From NCBI GenBank assembly GCA_022559985.1, contig JAFJTR010000111.1, positions 1-64,000 on the forward strand: 64,000 nt of DNA, read 5' to 3'. The notes below the pieces were generated by a model that saw nothing but the letters and a program-made list of their open reading frames with translations, was not told the DNA's origin and did no database searches. Shown here one piece after another: positions 52,880 to 63,822 of this stretch (positions within the stretch are counted from its first letter, which is position 1; every line of letters starts with the position of its first letter). Source of the DNA: Parastagonospora avenae f. sp. tritici 18332-5 (lineage: Eukaryota > Ascomycota > Dothideomycetes > Pleosporales > Phaeosphaeriaceae). A program made the translations under genes and the position numbers.

Positions 52880-55800
52880 ATCATCGTGCTCCACGCGCTC
52901 TTCCTCCCCGATTACGCCCGGCACCATTGTAACCTTCACCCCGCTTTCCACCGTCTCTACCCCGCGTAGCAGTTTCTTGGACACTGCTTACATTCTTGCC
53001 CTTGCAACCAACACCTCCACTACCTCTCGGTTTGCCTACACCAGATTGTCCACGTTGCCACCTCTACCTCGATTCTGATTACTCTTACGAGGGCATTCAT
53101 GAGTCTTATGACCAGTTTTACCACAATTGCTGCAGTTTGAGGCCGCAGACGTGGAACGACAATCAGAGCTGTTGTGTCCCGTCTTTCCACAATGTTCGCA
53201 GATTGTCCTGGCATGGCACTCGACTTCTGTGTGACCGGACTTTCCATAGCCAGTACATAGTTGCTTCCCAACCTGGATGTTACCGGTATTAACCTGTGCC
53301 GGCTTGAAGTAGCAATCTTCGCTCTTGTGTCCTATCTTGCCGCAACATGTACAAGGAATTTTGTTAAAGCATGCTGATTTGAGGTAGCCGGGCTTACCAC
53401 AGTACGAGTAGTGTGGCTTAGCAGCTTGTTTCCGACTGCCATTAACCTTTTCGATGTCCTCAATTGGTGGCGGCTGATAATTATCTTTGCCTTTGTTCCG
53501 ACCAGTCGGAAGCGTGCGCGCAATGGAAGGGGTGGACACTGCTCGCACTACCCCTGTATTCTTTTCAATGGCAACAACTTTTGCGTCAACGATCTTCTTG
53601 CACTCCGCTAATACTCTTGCTTCGTCTTTGTAGAAGTCGTCTTCGAGCATTTCGTCGATCTCTTCACCGCCTGAATGGGTGACAAGCACGGCAGGAGGAG
53701 CTTGGTGTGCAGGCAGAACTGGGTATAGTGGCGTAGTGTTTCTATTCAATTTTTTGCTCAATCTTTGGAAGATATTCTGAGTCGATCTACATCGCACTGG
53801 TGCGTCGACGGCATCTTCAAGTGCCTCATCCTGCTTCGAGTGGTCAGCACATGTACCGACGTATACCGAATCTTCATGGGCACTTACATCATCCTCACTG
53901 TCAAATTCAAAGTTCATAGCAACATCGTTAGCTTTAATCCGCCTCTTGCTGAAATTTCTTCCGCCTCTGCCCTTCGACCATGATATCGTGCAACGCCTCA
54001 TACAGAGCTCGGGGCGCAAGGTACTTCTTTGGAATGCAAACTTTCGCGGCTGGTTGTAAGAGCCAAAGGTGCCGGCGCTAGCGGACGAGGAAACCTACGC
54101 ACGAATCAGCGAACGGTCGATTGGAGAGGCCGTCTAGTTCCGGCGTGATTCTCTTCCTCTGCCCCTTCCACCACGGGTCTTGGTGCCTCGATTGCCGTCA
54201 AAGCCGCCGTTTTGGTTGCCGCCGTTGTTACCATTCTGAGTTTGACCGTTGAAGGCGCGGTATTTGCTATTGCTGTTACCGTTTCCGTTCCCGTTTCCAC
54301 CGAAAGGGGTATTACTTTGGCCGTTGAAGTTGCCGTTGAAGTTCCCGCGTTGGTTGCCGTTGCCGTTTCCATTGTCACCTTCACTCCTGTTGCCACGACT
54401 GCTCTTACTTACATTATTGTGGCTGTTGTTGTTCCAACCGTTTTGGAAAGCATTTTGCCCTCCATTTTGGCCAAAATTCTTGCCTCCGTTCTGGAACGGA
54501 TTCTAACCTCCGCTCTGGAAAACGTTCTGTCCTCCAGTCTGGAAGGAGTTCTTATTGCCACCATTCTGAAAACCACCCTTGTTACCTTCATTGGAAGGAT
54601 TCTGGTTCCCTCCGCCCTGGAAATGATTGACATTAGAGAAATTGTTCTGCGCCACGTAGCCGGGTGCGCGAGTCATTTTCTGATTGCCTCTAATTATCAC
54701 GATGTTGATGTTCTCGACAGCATCGTTAAGCACGAACGGCATTGGACCGCCTTGGAAACCCATCCACCAACGATTCAGTGAGTTGGGTATGCCCTGGAAC
54801 TTTTCTCGCTTGAGATTGGACTGCAGAAGCTCTTCGCTGGACATGAAGGTTGTCGTGCGGTCGACGGCTTGGCAAGACTCATTGAGATGTTGAGCAAGCA
54901 TAGCAATCCTGTCGTCAATCTGCATACTGAGATATGTAAGGCCTTGTACGGGTTGAGGGCTTGTAAGGAGATTTTCAAGGTGGACGTTCAGCTCTCGCGT
55001 CGTTCGAGTGAGCAGGATAGCATTTGATGCAGGAGCGTTTGTGTCGTGACTCTTGTTGCAGGCATCTTCCCATCTGCAATTTCCCTTCAGGAAATGAGAA
55101 CAGACGTTCTTGTTCAATTGCTGAAAGTCAGTTATGCCGGCTTGCTGCGGCTGTGCCGTCGCTGGGTCTGCGAAGACGATGCTGAACGTGGTGTTCCAGG
55201 TCGCTGTGTTTGAGGGCCTACAAATTGTGTCAGTAAAGCTTTGGTTGGCGTCTACTACAAGTACTGACTTTGATTCACTCTGTAACTTTGCATCAACTTC
55301 CATCTCCCATGAGGGCCGGCGCACATCCTCTAGTGTGCCTGGAAATAGAAAAGGCGCAAAGCCTGCTGTGGTGGATGCGTTTACTATCGCATAACGGGCA
55401 CCTGGGGGTCTGGATAGTCTTTCTCTTTCTTCTAGTCGCTTCTAGACCTCTATTTTCTCCTTTTGCGCAACATCATACAGCGGGTATCTCGACATAGGGT
55501 TCTCGGATCGATGAGCCGGGCCTCCAAAATATCGCCATAGGTACGGACAAGTCATGAACGCCGAACGACATCGTTGCTCATCAACTTTGATACAATGATA
55601 TAACCCTCGGGCGATATCGGTATGAAGCTTCGCGGATATGGCCCACCAAACGGCGAGACTCGTCTACGATTATACCCAATCGGCTTGCTGTCGAAAAGCA
55701 GCGGCTGGTTGTTTGCGTCGTGATTTCCGTGAGCACTCTGGAGAATGCGGATAGCATGTTCAGCGCCCTGTTCAAGAGCAGTTTGCGCAAACTTGTATAG

Positions 55801-56967
55801 TTCGGCAGGATTCATCGCAGCTGGAGGTTGCGTGGCTCATTGTGTAGCGATGCGTTGGGAATCGATCATCAAACGCTGTTCAGTCACTTCAGTAATCTCC
55901 TGCTGTCTCTTCACCATTCCAGTGAGTGTATGAAGTAGCACCTGAGCTTGCTGGGCTGTTGCTCCAGCTGAGGTGGTGACATTATTGAGTTCGTCTGAAG
56001 TCAACGACTCCTCGCTCAAGCTTGTGTTTCCAGACTCTGGAGTCTTGTAATTTCCTTTTGCTAGTTTCCGCGCAGAGACTGGAAGGCGTCGAGTAAAAGC
56101 TAACAAGCTCGCTTCGTCGTTAGTATCGGTATTCTTGACCATTGACGACGGTGATTTGAGAGCAGCCTTAGCCTCAACATGTTTAACATGCTCTTTTTCA
56201 ACAGTAGCTGGCTTATAGTTGGATAGGGGCTCATTCGCGGTATGTGGGGAGCTCGGCGTAGTGGCGAGAAGCTGGCTCATAGACGCTTGCCGTGCAATAT
56301 GTTGTTCTCCACCGTGGGTGACAGAAGGAACTGCGGTATCGCTGGAGTTAAAGCCGCTTCCGCCGCCCTTAGGTCGTCCAAAGCTTTGTGCAGATTGAGT
56401 GGTTTCAGCGTCTTCCTGTTGGATGCATGAGAAGATTCGCTGAAGCGCGGCTTCTTTCGTGCAATCAAAAGTTCCTCGTTATCCGAAGAGGAGCCTATCG
56501 GAGATGCCTTTAGGAACTGGCGCTTTGTGCTCACGTTCGAAGCGTGCTTAAGGAGCTGCTTGGGATCTTTCTCGGAAGGTTTAAGATCCTCTGACTTGTT
56601 CTGGTTTCTCTTTCGCTCAGATGAACGCTTGGTTGGCAGGCTAGCAGTGTTTTTGTGCTACATAGTCATCAGCATGCCACTACGGTATACACGTGAATGA
56701 AACACTTACATCTTGTGATGATCGTCGTTCGGCACGTTTCGCACACTCTGACGAAGCTTTTCGTTGCTTTGAACCGAAGTAAGGCTCAGGAGACGAAGCG
56801 GACGACGAGGAAGTCGATCCGTGCGGCTTATTTGTCGAGCGATTGCAGTCTGGCGTACTATCTGTGACCTCTTCAGCTATAAGTTGAAGTCGTCTGAGCC
56901 TCCTGGAAGGTTGCTGCTCAGCAGGCGATTCAGACCCATCGCGCAACCGCTTGCTAATTCGGGCCAT
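52880..56967 (-). pseudogene. Long RNA-binding-type gene (CCCH finger, Gly/Gln/Asn repeats, five zinc knuckles, RGG tail), many stops and shifts
   Basis: From ATG 56967 (MARISKRLRDGSESPAEQQP) a clear intron (56658-56709, GTAAGT, GCTGATG, TAG) leads into a basic, Ser-rich part. A frame change at 56277-56280, where stop TGA overlaps an ATG, leads to a coiled-coil-like region (LTGMVKRQQEITEVTEQRLM), a TGA at 55837-55839 and a frame change near 55500. The main frame then runs 55495-53037 with CCCH finger CSHFLKGNCRWEDACNKSH, repeats of the type GGQNxFQ, and knuckles such as CEHCGKTGHNSSDC and CSNCGKTGHKTHEC. It carries TAG near 55453, 54504, 54132 and 54093. A further shift near 53050 gives a Gly/Arg-rich tail ending at 52880. 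The last two TAGs could be removed by a 320-base intron (GTAAGT near 54413, GCTGATT and TAG near 54092). Two of five knuckles have Tyr in place of metal ligands. No reverse transcriptase is attached, so this is probably a cellular gene in decay. Confidence 0.55.
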
Positions 56968-57226
56968 GTTGTTTGGGTTTGCTGATAAGTGTTCGTTGGT
57001 GTGCAGTGTAGCAAGGCAGATTTTGCAATTTGTCCGGTGATGATATGTTCTGCAAAAATGTTTAACGAGATTGTATATTATCGTACTCACCGAGAGCGCC
57101 GTCGGGGCAGGGAGCTAACGATAGTGCGTTAGTCTGGTGGTGGTTCATTATTGTAAGATGGCTTTGTCCATCGAACGAGAACATTCTTTGTCGATAGTCC
57201 TTGGGTGCCCTGACATTGTGTAATGG
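56968..57226. other. Intergenic, promoter side of the decayed gene
   Basis: No feature recognised. Confidence 0.3.
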
Positions 57227-57578
57227 TCAGCGAACCAATGTCGTAATCAAAAAGACATCGCCGAGTACAAGAAATTTGTCGCGGTGGAATGTAATTTCAT
57301 GTATTCCGCTCTCGTGTTGAGTTGTTCGTGCTGTGCTCTCAGAAGCAGCAGCAGGCTCTGTTTACATGACGTATCTGTGATGCAGCTCATGTAAATGATG
57401 CTCAATAAAGTTGGGAAGTAGCACCAGACCACCAACACGTGATCTACTTCACCTCATAACCGTCACAACATTTCTTTATCCTCTCCTCCCACGAGAGCAT
57501 GACAAAGTAAGGTGTCTTCGCGTTGGTTAGCTTGGGCGATTGAACAATGTTTCGCCATAGGACAATGGAAAAGCTCAT
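57227..57578 (-). pseudogene. Short ORF interrupted by a family-6 LTR (uncertain)
   Basis: ATG 57578 starts MSFSIVLWRNIVQSPKLTNA and reads to ERIKK at the LTR edge. With LTR-6 (57277-57467) and one duplication copy removed it continues FLVLGDVFLITTLVR to TGA at 57227-57229. The open run past the LTR is short (15 codons), so this is weak on its own. Confidence 0.3.
57277..57467 (-). mobile_element. Solo LTR, family 6, copy b (191 bp)
   Basis: Reverse complement of the unit at 24039-24232. On the plus strand it starts TGTCGCGGTGGAATG and ends ACCGTCACA. The flanking 5-mers AAATT and ACATT match at four of five positions. Confidence 0.8.
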
Positions 57579-57683
57579 CTCGCATTAATTGTTATTTTTG
57601 TGCTGTCGTCTATCGGTTTGTACCCGCAGACGTCCTATCATTATGGTTGTGCCGTTTGGTACAACGCCGAATTATCTAACATT

Positions 57684-59566
57684 TTACAACGCAAAGAAAC
57701 CTGCGACGACACCCAGAACAGTGCCGCTGACAGCACCTGCACCAAAGCGTGCTGCCGCGCCGGTTGCAGCGGGCGGGCTTCCAGAACTAGGCGCAGTGCC
57801 ATTCGTGGTCCCGTTACCACCTCCGGGGGTGTTAGGCCTTTGACGATCGACAGCTTCGATACGCTTGTCGAGGCTAATCTTGACTGGGGATTGTGACTTG
57901 ATGTAATCTGTGAGAACTTCGTCCTGGGTGTCGAGAGTGATGAAATCGGTAATGGGAGTGAAGAAGTTGTCTCCACCGCCAGCAATGAAATCGAGAGTAA
58001 CCACCTGATAGGTTGTGGTGTTTGCCAGTGGCTTATCGCCAATTGTGACAGATACCAATCTAGTGCCATTGGAGGCTTTCGGGTTGTATTCGACCTTGAT
58101 GCCCTTGCTGACTTGGAAGAATGAGGTGACAGGCTTGCTGTTTGTGACGCTGACTCCTGTGACGATGCCTTCGAGAGCCTCCCAGATTTGCTTGCCAGTC
58201 AAGGCAATCTGGACAATAGCGTTGCCGAAGGGGAAAGACGTGAGAACTTCGCCACGGGTGATATCGCCTTCATCGATTGTGGCGCGCACACCACCAGCGT
58301 TGATGATGGCAAAGTCGACATCCTGGGCATTCTTCTTGCGGTAATCCAGCATAGCATCCGACATGAAGTCGCCGAGCAAGCACTCTCCCTTCTGGCAACC
58401 AGTCTGGTCAAGCTCAACCTCGCTCTTGCCAAGCACCTCCGAAGCGAAGGCTTCGAAAGGACCGCGCCATTCTTTAACCTGCGCCTGGAGCTTAGGCTCC
58501 TGCTTAGTGGTGTTGGTAAGGTGGATGGGCGCGCCATGGTAAGCAAGAATTTTGCCCTTGGTGTCGTAGGTGACATCGATGTAGCCAACATACTCACCCC
58601 ATCGGTAAGCTGTGACGATGAAAACTTCGTCGCCATCTTTGTTGTCGACAATCGTGGGGTACTTGCCCAGCGCTTTGGGCATGTCACCAAGGAGGGTGTG
58701 GCTGTGACCTCCCATGATGAGCTGAAGACCCGTGGTTGCCTTAGCTAACTTTTGGTCTTCTTCGTAGCCAATATGGGTAATAGCCGCAATCCTGGTGATG
58801 TTGGTAGTAGACTTGATCTCATCAATGGCATTTTGAACAGACTGTCTCAGAGTTAGCCGTTGTGAGTCGATGACATCTTGCGTTTCAACATACCTCTACA
58901 ACATCAGAGAATGTGGTGCCTTCATCAGGATTTGCGAGGCTAGGAATCTCTTCCGTTGTAACACCGATGATGGCCACGCCTTTGTCCTCGAAAATATGGT
59001 ATGGCTTGACCTTGCTCGCCACCTTCTCGTTGGCGGATTTCAAGTTTGCGCAAACAATAGGGAATGTCAGGTTTTGCAAGAAATCTCCAAGTTTGTCCTC
59101 GCCGCCATCGAATTCGTGGTTGCCAAGAGTCATGGCGTCGAACTCCAGTTGGTTGAGTGTCTGGGCAATCTTCTCACCTCCATAGAATGAGTAGAACAGC
59201 GTTCCTTGGAATTCATCGCCAACATTCAGCCAGAGACTGTCGTTGTACTTTGGTCGCTGCTCCTCAATGACGGTCTTGACACGAGAGTAGCCGCCGTAGC
59301 AGCCGCGCTCTGGCCTTGTGCAGTCCGTGCCTGATGAGCTGAACTCGTCCAGATGAGCATGGACATCGTTGATGTGGAAGAAAGCTGTTGTCACGTGAGC
59401 GGAAATCTCTCGACTTTAGATCAAACAACCCACAAATATTGTAATTGCCTTGAGCATCAAGACCTCGCTTCGCCATCCGTCGGCTGTACAGCGCTTCTTC
59501 TGCGGATGAAGTCGCCGCTAGCGCAAGAAGCGCGAACGGCACGCTGGAACGTGTTGAGAACCTCAT
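57684..59566 (-). CDS. 5'-nucleotidase / UshA-type metallophosphatase, probably GPI-anchored
   Basis: Exons 59566-59434, 59384-58894 and 58841-57684 (introns of 49 and 52 bases, GTGGGT...CAG and GTATGT...CAG) encode 593 residues. A signal peptide (VPFALLALAATSSAEEA) precedes the metallophosphatase domain with metal-binding motifs FFHINDVHAHL, NVGDEFQGT, TLGNHEFDGG, ITHIGYEED and GGHSHT. The C-terminal nucleotidase domain follows, with GDFMSDAML, NAGGVRATI, FPFGNAIV and DFIAGGGDNF. The end is Gly/Ser/Thr-rich and then hydrophobic (GAVSGTVLGVVAGFFAL), a typical GPI-attachment signal. The enzyme hydrolyses nucleoside monophosphates or related phosphates at the cell surface. The frame is intact across both introns. 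Confidence 0.92.
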
Positions 59567-60788
59567 ATTCAATCTTCTAGACGTCTGAAAACGAGAGAAA
59601 ATCGACCGACACACACGAAGACACAGAGCGACCCCATATTCGCCGCGATCGACGTTATATGGATGTCGTCGAGAGTTCCGAGGACGGTGTACTCCGCGCC
59701 GTGTCCCCTTGGCGGTGGCTGAAATTGACTTGGCGCGCAGCACCACATTCCTTTAACTGCCTAACTTCACATCGCTCCTGATAACACCTAACCAATCACC
59801 GCCTCACGTGCTCCTGCTGCAGAAGATTCGCCGCTTACATGCAGGGCAACGAGGGCGAACCTGGATACCGGCTCAGGAACACATTCATGCTCTCCAACTG
59901 CACGTGGGCTTGGTATGCGGCTCGGCCAATCAAGGGCGGCCAGAACAGTTCTAGAAGTGATCGAGCGCGGCCTGATCTTTCGTCGCTTCAATTGCGGCGA
60001 CATTCAAACATCCAAACGGGCGTAGTGCTTTCGGCGATGATCTCCCGAGTGGTATGTTCGGTACGACTAGCCCCGCTACCTTGTTGGACTATATCCAGAG
60101 CGTTGGACTCCGGGGCAGCATATCTCGATCGTAGAGCAGGTACAAAATGACCAGTTGTAGCGTAATGAGTAGATTAATGCGACATGTAACCCACCAGAAA
60201 CGAGAAACTAACCCAAGGAGAACGAGAAGTCGCAAATCCATCAGACGTCATAGCGTTAGCGCCACACCTTCACACTATACCTATGTCTCATCCACCACCG
60301 TCTTACCCAAAGCTCGGCTGGCCCAGATTCCCTAGAAAGATTTTCGATCGGTCGATTAAAGAGTCGTTGTAGAAAGCAAGGTCCCACCACATACCCCTCA
60401 CAGTCGAAAAGAACGCCTCGGTTTATTGTTCGAATGGAGATGACCTATGATGTGGCCAGCGTATGTCATACAGTGAGAGCGGTGATACTTTACCAAAGGT
60501 CAGCATGAGATCATGTGTTGCCCGAGTGCTCACCGCCTCGATAGCAAGCATCGTCCACCTCTTCACCTCGTTCTTCCATCTCTTTGTCTTTCTGCTTGCA
60601 ACGGTTTGCCCATCCCGTCGGGTTCCTAAGTGGCCATCAGCTAAATATTACTGTTACGAACGGGATATCTTACCACTTCTTACTCCAATCTCGTCTCTGC
60701 GGAACCATTTCCCCCCGATTCTCTTCTTCGGCCTACCAAGTCGCTCCATCTCTTAATACTAGTCGGCCAGGTCTGCAGACTGCAGGCT
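59567..60788. other. Intergenic, 1.2 kb
   Basis: It contains the 5'-nucleotidase promoter. Small plus-strand frames at 59839-60150, 60147-60335 and 60463-60823 have no motif and no codon pattern that I trust. No repeat was seen. Confidence 0.35.
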
Positions 60789-62183
60789 TCAGGACATCGC
60801 CTTGGCCCACCTATGCGGAGTAGCCTCAGACCCAGGTGCATCTTCCCAGCTGACCAGCAGCTTGTACGCAGCAGGCCTCTCAGAAATGTATCCTTTCTCG
60901 AACACGTGGCCAAAATAGTCTTCAAACGCACCAAAGTGCTGCAAAGGACCGCCGTTGTAAGTGCTGCGCGGGATCCCAAGCTCGAGCGGGTTCACGAAGG
61001 TGCCAATGTAGTCAATGGTGATGACCTTGGTGGGCTGCAGCGCAAGCTTGTGGTCGTCGTTGCCGTACTCCAATTGACCAAGCGGTGGGTTGTCGTCACC
61101 GGCAGCAATAGCGGCCTGTCTGCGACGCTTATCGTACTCCTGGACGGTCTTGAAGCGGTGTAGGACGCGGCGCTTCAGGGCGACGGTTTGCAGGCTGGTA
61201 GACTGGAACATGGAATCGAAGCCGATATGAACAGAACTGCCCGAGTAGGCAGCACCGCCCATCAGCGGGTCATAGTTGCGCTTGTCAAGTGGAGTGTTGA
61301 CACCCTTGGCTGGAGCATCGAGGTCATAAAGTCGACCCTTGGCGCCCTCATGGAAGCGAACAGTCTTGCGCGTAGGGGCCAGGGCTGCAGTAGTCGCACT
61401 GGAGGGCAGAGAAGCGATCTCGACGCCCCTGTCCGGCCGGACCTCGCTGGCATCACTCTTGAAGATATGGGGGAGAAAGAGCTCAATGTCAAGGTCGGTG
61501 AGCAACTCAGGGGTCATGTGAAAGTGCGGCTTGGTACCAAAACCGAAGCGGTTGAAGGCCTTGGTCATGTTCTGCATAACAGATGAGAAGGTCGTGGACT
61601 GCTTGTTGATGTCTATTGGGATTAGTAAACATTCACTTGCTCGAATAGGTCACGGCGAATACATACAGCCGTACTTCAGAGTGCTCTCGGGCTTGCGAGG
61701 AATGCTCAGGATGATCTTGACCCTCGGCCTCTTGCGCCCAAGAATGAAGCTGTCCGCGCCGCCGTACCCGGGGCAGTGGGCAACGCGGTGGGCCTGGGAG
61801 TGAGTGGTCATGGAGGTCTTCATCCTGGCGAACTGGTCCTGTAGAGAGTGCTGCTGGGAAGGGCTCAGGTTCTCGTCGAAGCTCACGTCGTTGAGTAGCT
61901 CCGGGTTGTTGTTGATCTCGATGACAGTGTCGCCGCCCTCGCTCTCAGCCGCTGGAACCGGCAGCGTGCTGATGTACCACCTGCTCTTCGCCCACTTCGC
62001 AACCGCATTGCTGGCCTTGGGTCCAGGGATTTGGGACTTGGTGCTCTTCTTCCTAATTTCACTCTGTTCACTGTCAGTAGTACCCTCACGCACCTTACTA
62101 AGGTCCCGAAGCGCCTGAGTACAAGCGCCTGGAAAAGCCCTTGAAGTCGCAGTCGACGCGCGTGCCGACCGCTCAATCTGCAA
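60789..62183 (-). CDS. Hypothetical protein, start unresolved
   Basis: Exon 2 (61612-60789) and the upstream exon (from 61667) join across a clear 54-base intron (GTATGT, TACTAAT, AATAG), giving ...STLKYGYINKQSTTFSSVMQ. The protein has a basic, Ala/Ser/Arg-rich N-terminal part (possibly a mitochondrial or disordered presequence), then SRWYISTLPVPAAESE, GADSFILGRKRPRVKIILSI, PHFHMTPELLTDLDIELFLP and GGAAYSGSSVHIGFDSMFQS. The frame stays open upstream to about 62490 without an ATG, so a 5' exon probably joins at acceptor TTTAG near 62384; a candidate start is MYCAKPVATPFSSS at about 62536. No family is recognised. Confidence 0.55.
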
Positions 62184-62808
62184 CGCCGCCGAAGCAACAC
62201 GCAGGTTGATAGTCCTTGAAGCCGCCGATATAATCGGCGAAGTTCGAGCCCGGAAGCTTGCCCTAATAGTCCTTGGAGAAGCCGCCGACTCGATCGGCGC
62301 ACGCCCGGAGGCAGAGTTGACGATGCCGCTAGCAAGGCGGAGAAACGTAGAGGGGGACGCAAGTCGAGCCGTTCGAATGTCTAAATGATATGGTAGCTTC
62401 AGTGATGGTTTGGGTCTCGAGTTTTGTGGGGTGGAAAGGTTTTGCGTGGGCCAGAGGGTAAATGTAGGACGGAGGGGATCGGGGTCACGTGCTCGGAGCT
62501 AGAGAATGGCGTGGCAACGGGTTTGGCGCAATACATAAAGATAACGTACCTTCGAGAGTAGCCAGAATACTCTGATATCATCGCAGCTTAACGTGAGATT
62601 CGCAACTCCAGTATTACACACATTTCGGCAAAGTAAGAAATAGTCCTCGCAATGAACGCGACAGATCACTCATCTTGACTACAACGAGATCAAATGCCAC
62701 AATGAATTAGATAGGCGGGAATAATGGAAGATGATCATGTGCTCCCTACCTCAGCCAGATGGTTACAAGGCCATGCCGATCTATTTGACTTCAACTGGCT
62801 ATCTCAAC

Positions 62809-63610
62809 TCATGTGTCTCCTCCATCGCTGTCGTCATCAGCGTCTTCTGGTATGTATTCAGAGCCACTGTCGTCGTCAGAATCCTCCTCACCTTCGCCCT
62901 CCTCAATATCTGGCTCATCTAGTCCTCCATTCTCGTCACTGTCTCCTTCTTCTCCACTGTCTTCACCAGCCTCTTTGTCGTCACTTTATTCACTCTCCTC
63001 CTCCTTTACTGGAAGCCTAGGGTATATCCGCCATAGTCTCTCTGGTCAGAGTTGTGTGAATCTAAAAGTGAGATAAGGGGGTATCGTTGCTCCGATAGAT
63101 TCGCGAGGGTCACAAGCCCATCGACGTTGAAGCCGGTATGCACGAATGACGAAACCTCGTAATAGACTGGTCTATGGTCTGGCATCATGGTGGCGCCGGT
63201 TCTCCGAAAACCTTGTGAAGTAATGCGCGTCACCGGAGGATACGATACGAACAATAAGTCGAGTAATTTCCTGGCTCTCACTGTTTGGGAGCTGGTGAGG
63301 TTGGACTCCCTAGGGAACTCGTAGAAAATTATCCTCCCCGTGTAACATAATGTATCATGACCAATTTCACCTTGCTCAGCCTTTTCACAATGTCTGAGCA
63401 AGGTGAACGTACCCACGCAACTCTTGTTGTCTCGCTGAAGTCGTGATTTTTAGAATTCCTGAACATCTTCTTCCAAACTTCCTCGTCATCATCTAGGGCC
63501 GCCTTTAGGTCTTTGTTGATCGTGTACCAGTTGATGAGGTCGGCGAGTGGGAGTTCGCGGAGTATCATCAGCGCGATCTCGTGCGGGAAGACAGGGATGA
63601 CACGAGACAT
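62809..63610 (-). pseudogene. F-box protein, frameshift near 63452
   Basis: ATG 63610 begins MSRVIPVFPHEIALMILREL and PLADLINWYTINKDLKAALDDD, an N-terminal F-box. After KKMFRNSK the frame must shift at an A-run (63451-63455) to continue SRLQRDNKSCVGTFTLLRHC and GRIIFYEFPRESNLTS. An intron (62957-63009, donor GTAAAG, acceptor GACAG) then joins YTLGF to an acidic tail (GDSDENGGLDEPDIEEGEGE) ending TGA at 62809. The second frame on its own has no ATG before the break, so one indel explains the split. Such short F-box proteins with acidic tails recur in Dothideomycetes. Confidence 0.6.
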
Positions 63611-63822
63611 GATCTACCTGTTGATTGAGAAAAAGCAACAAAAGACGAGATTATAACTACTTCGTATGGGTTTGCTGCTAGAGCAAGCGAAGAGCCATGT
63701 GCGAAAGAACCAGGGGCCGTCACAAAGCATAGGGGAGATCATCTGGAGGATCAAAACACGATGTGACAGATCTCAAATAGAATGCGTAAACAGATTGTCA
63801 CATGAACATAAGAATCAGAGGG
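63611..63822. other. Intergenic
   Basis: No feature recognised before the family-1 LTR. Confidence 0.3.

Noticed and set aside
53036..54019. The zinc-knuckle frame looked like a retrotransposon Gag.
   Set aside because: It has a CCCH finger, an RGG tail and a spliced, basic N-terminal region in the same path, and no protease, reverse transcriptase or integrase follows.
48790..56967. Recurrent in-frame TAGs suggested that TAG might be read as glutamine in this genome.
   Set aside because: Intact genes here (hydrolase at 36662-36664, oxidoreductase ending at 38731) use TAG as their normal stop, and the broken loci also carry TGA stops and frameshifts.
62724..63076. Plus-strand frames rich in Ser and Leu at 62.7-63.1 kb.
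   Set aside because: They are the opposite strand of the acidic tail of the minus-strand F-box gene.
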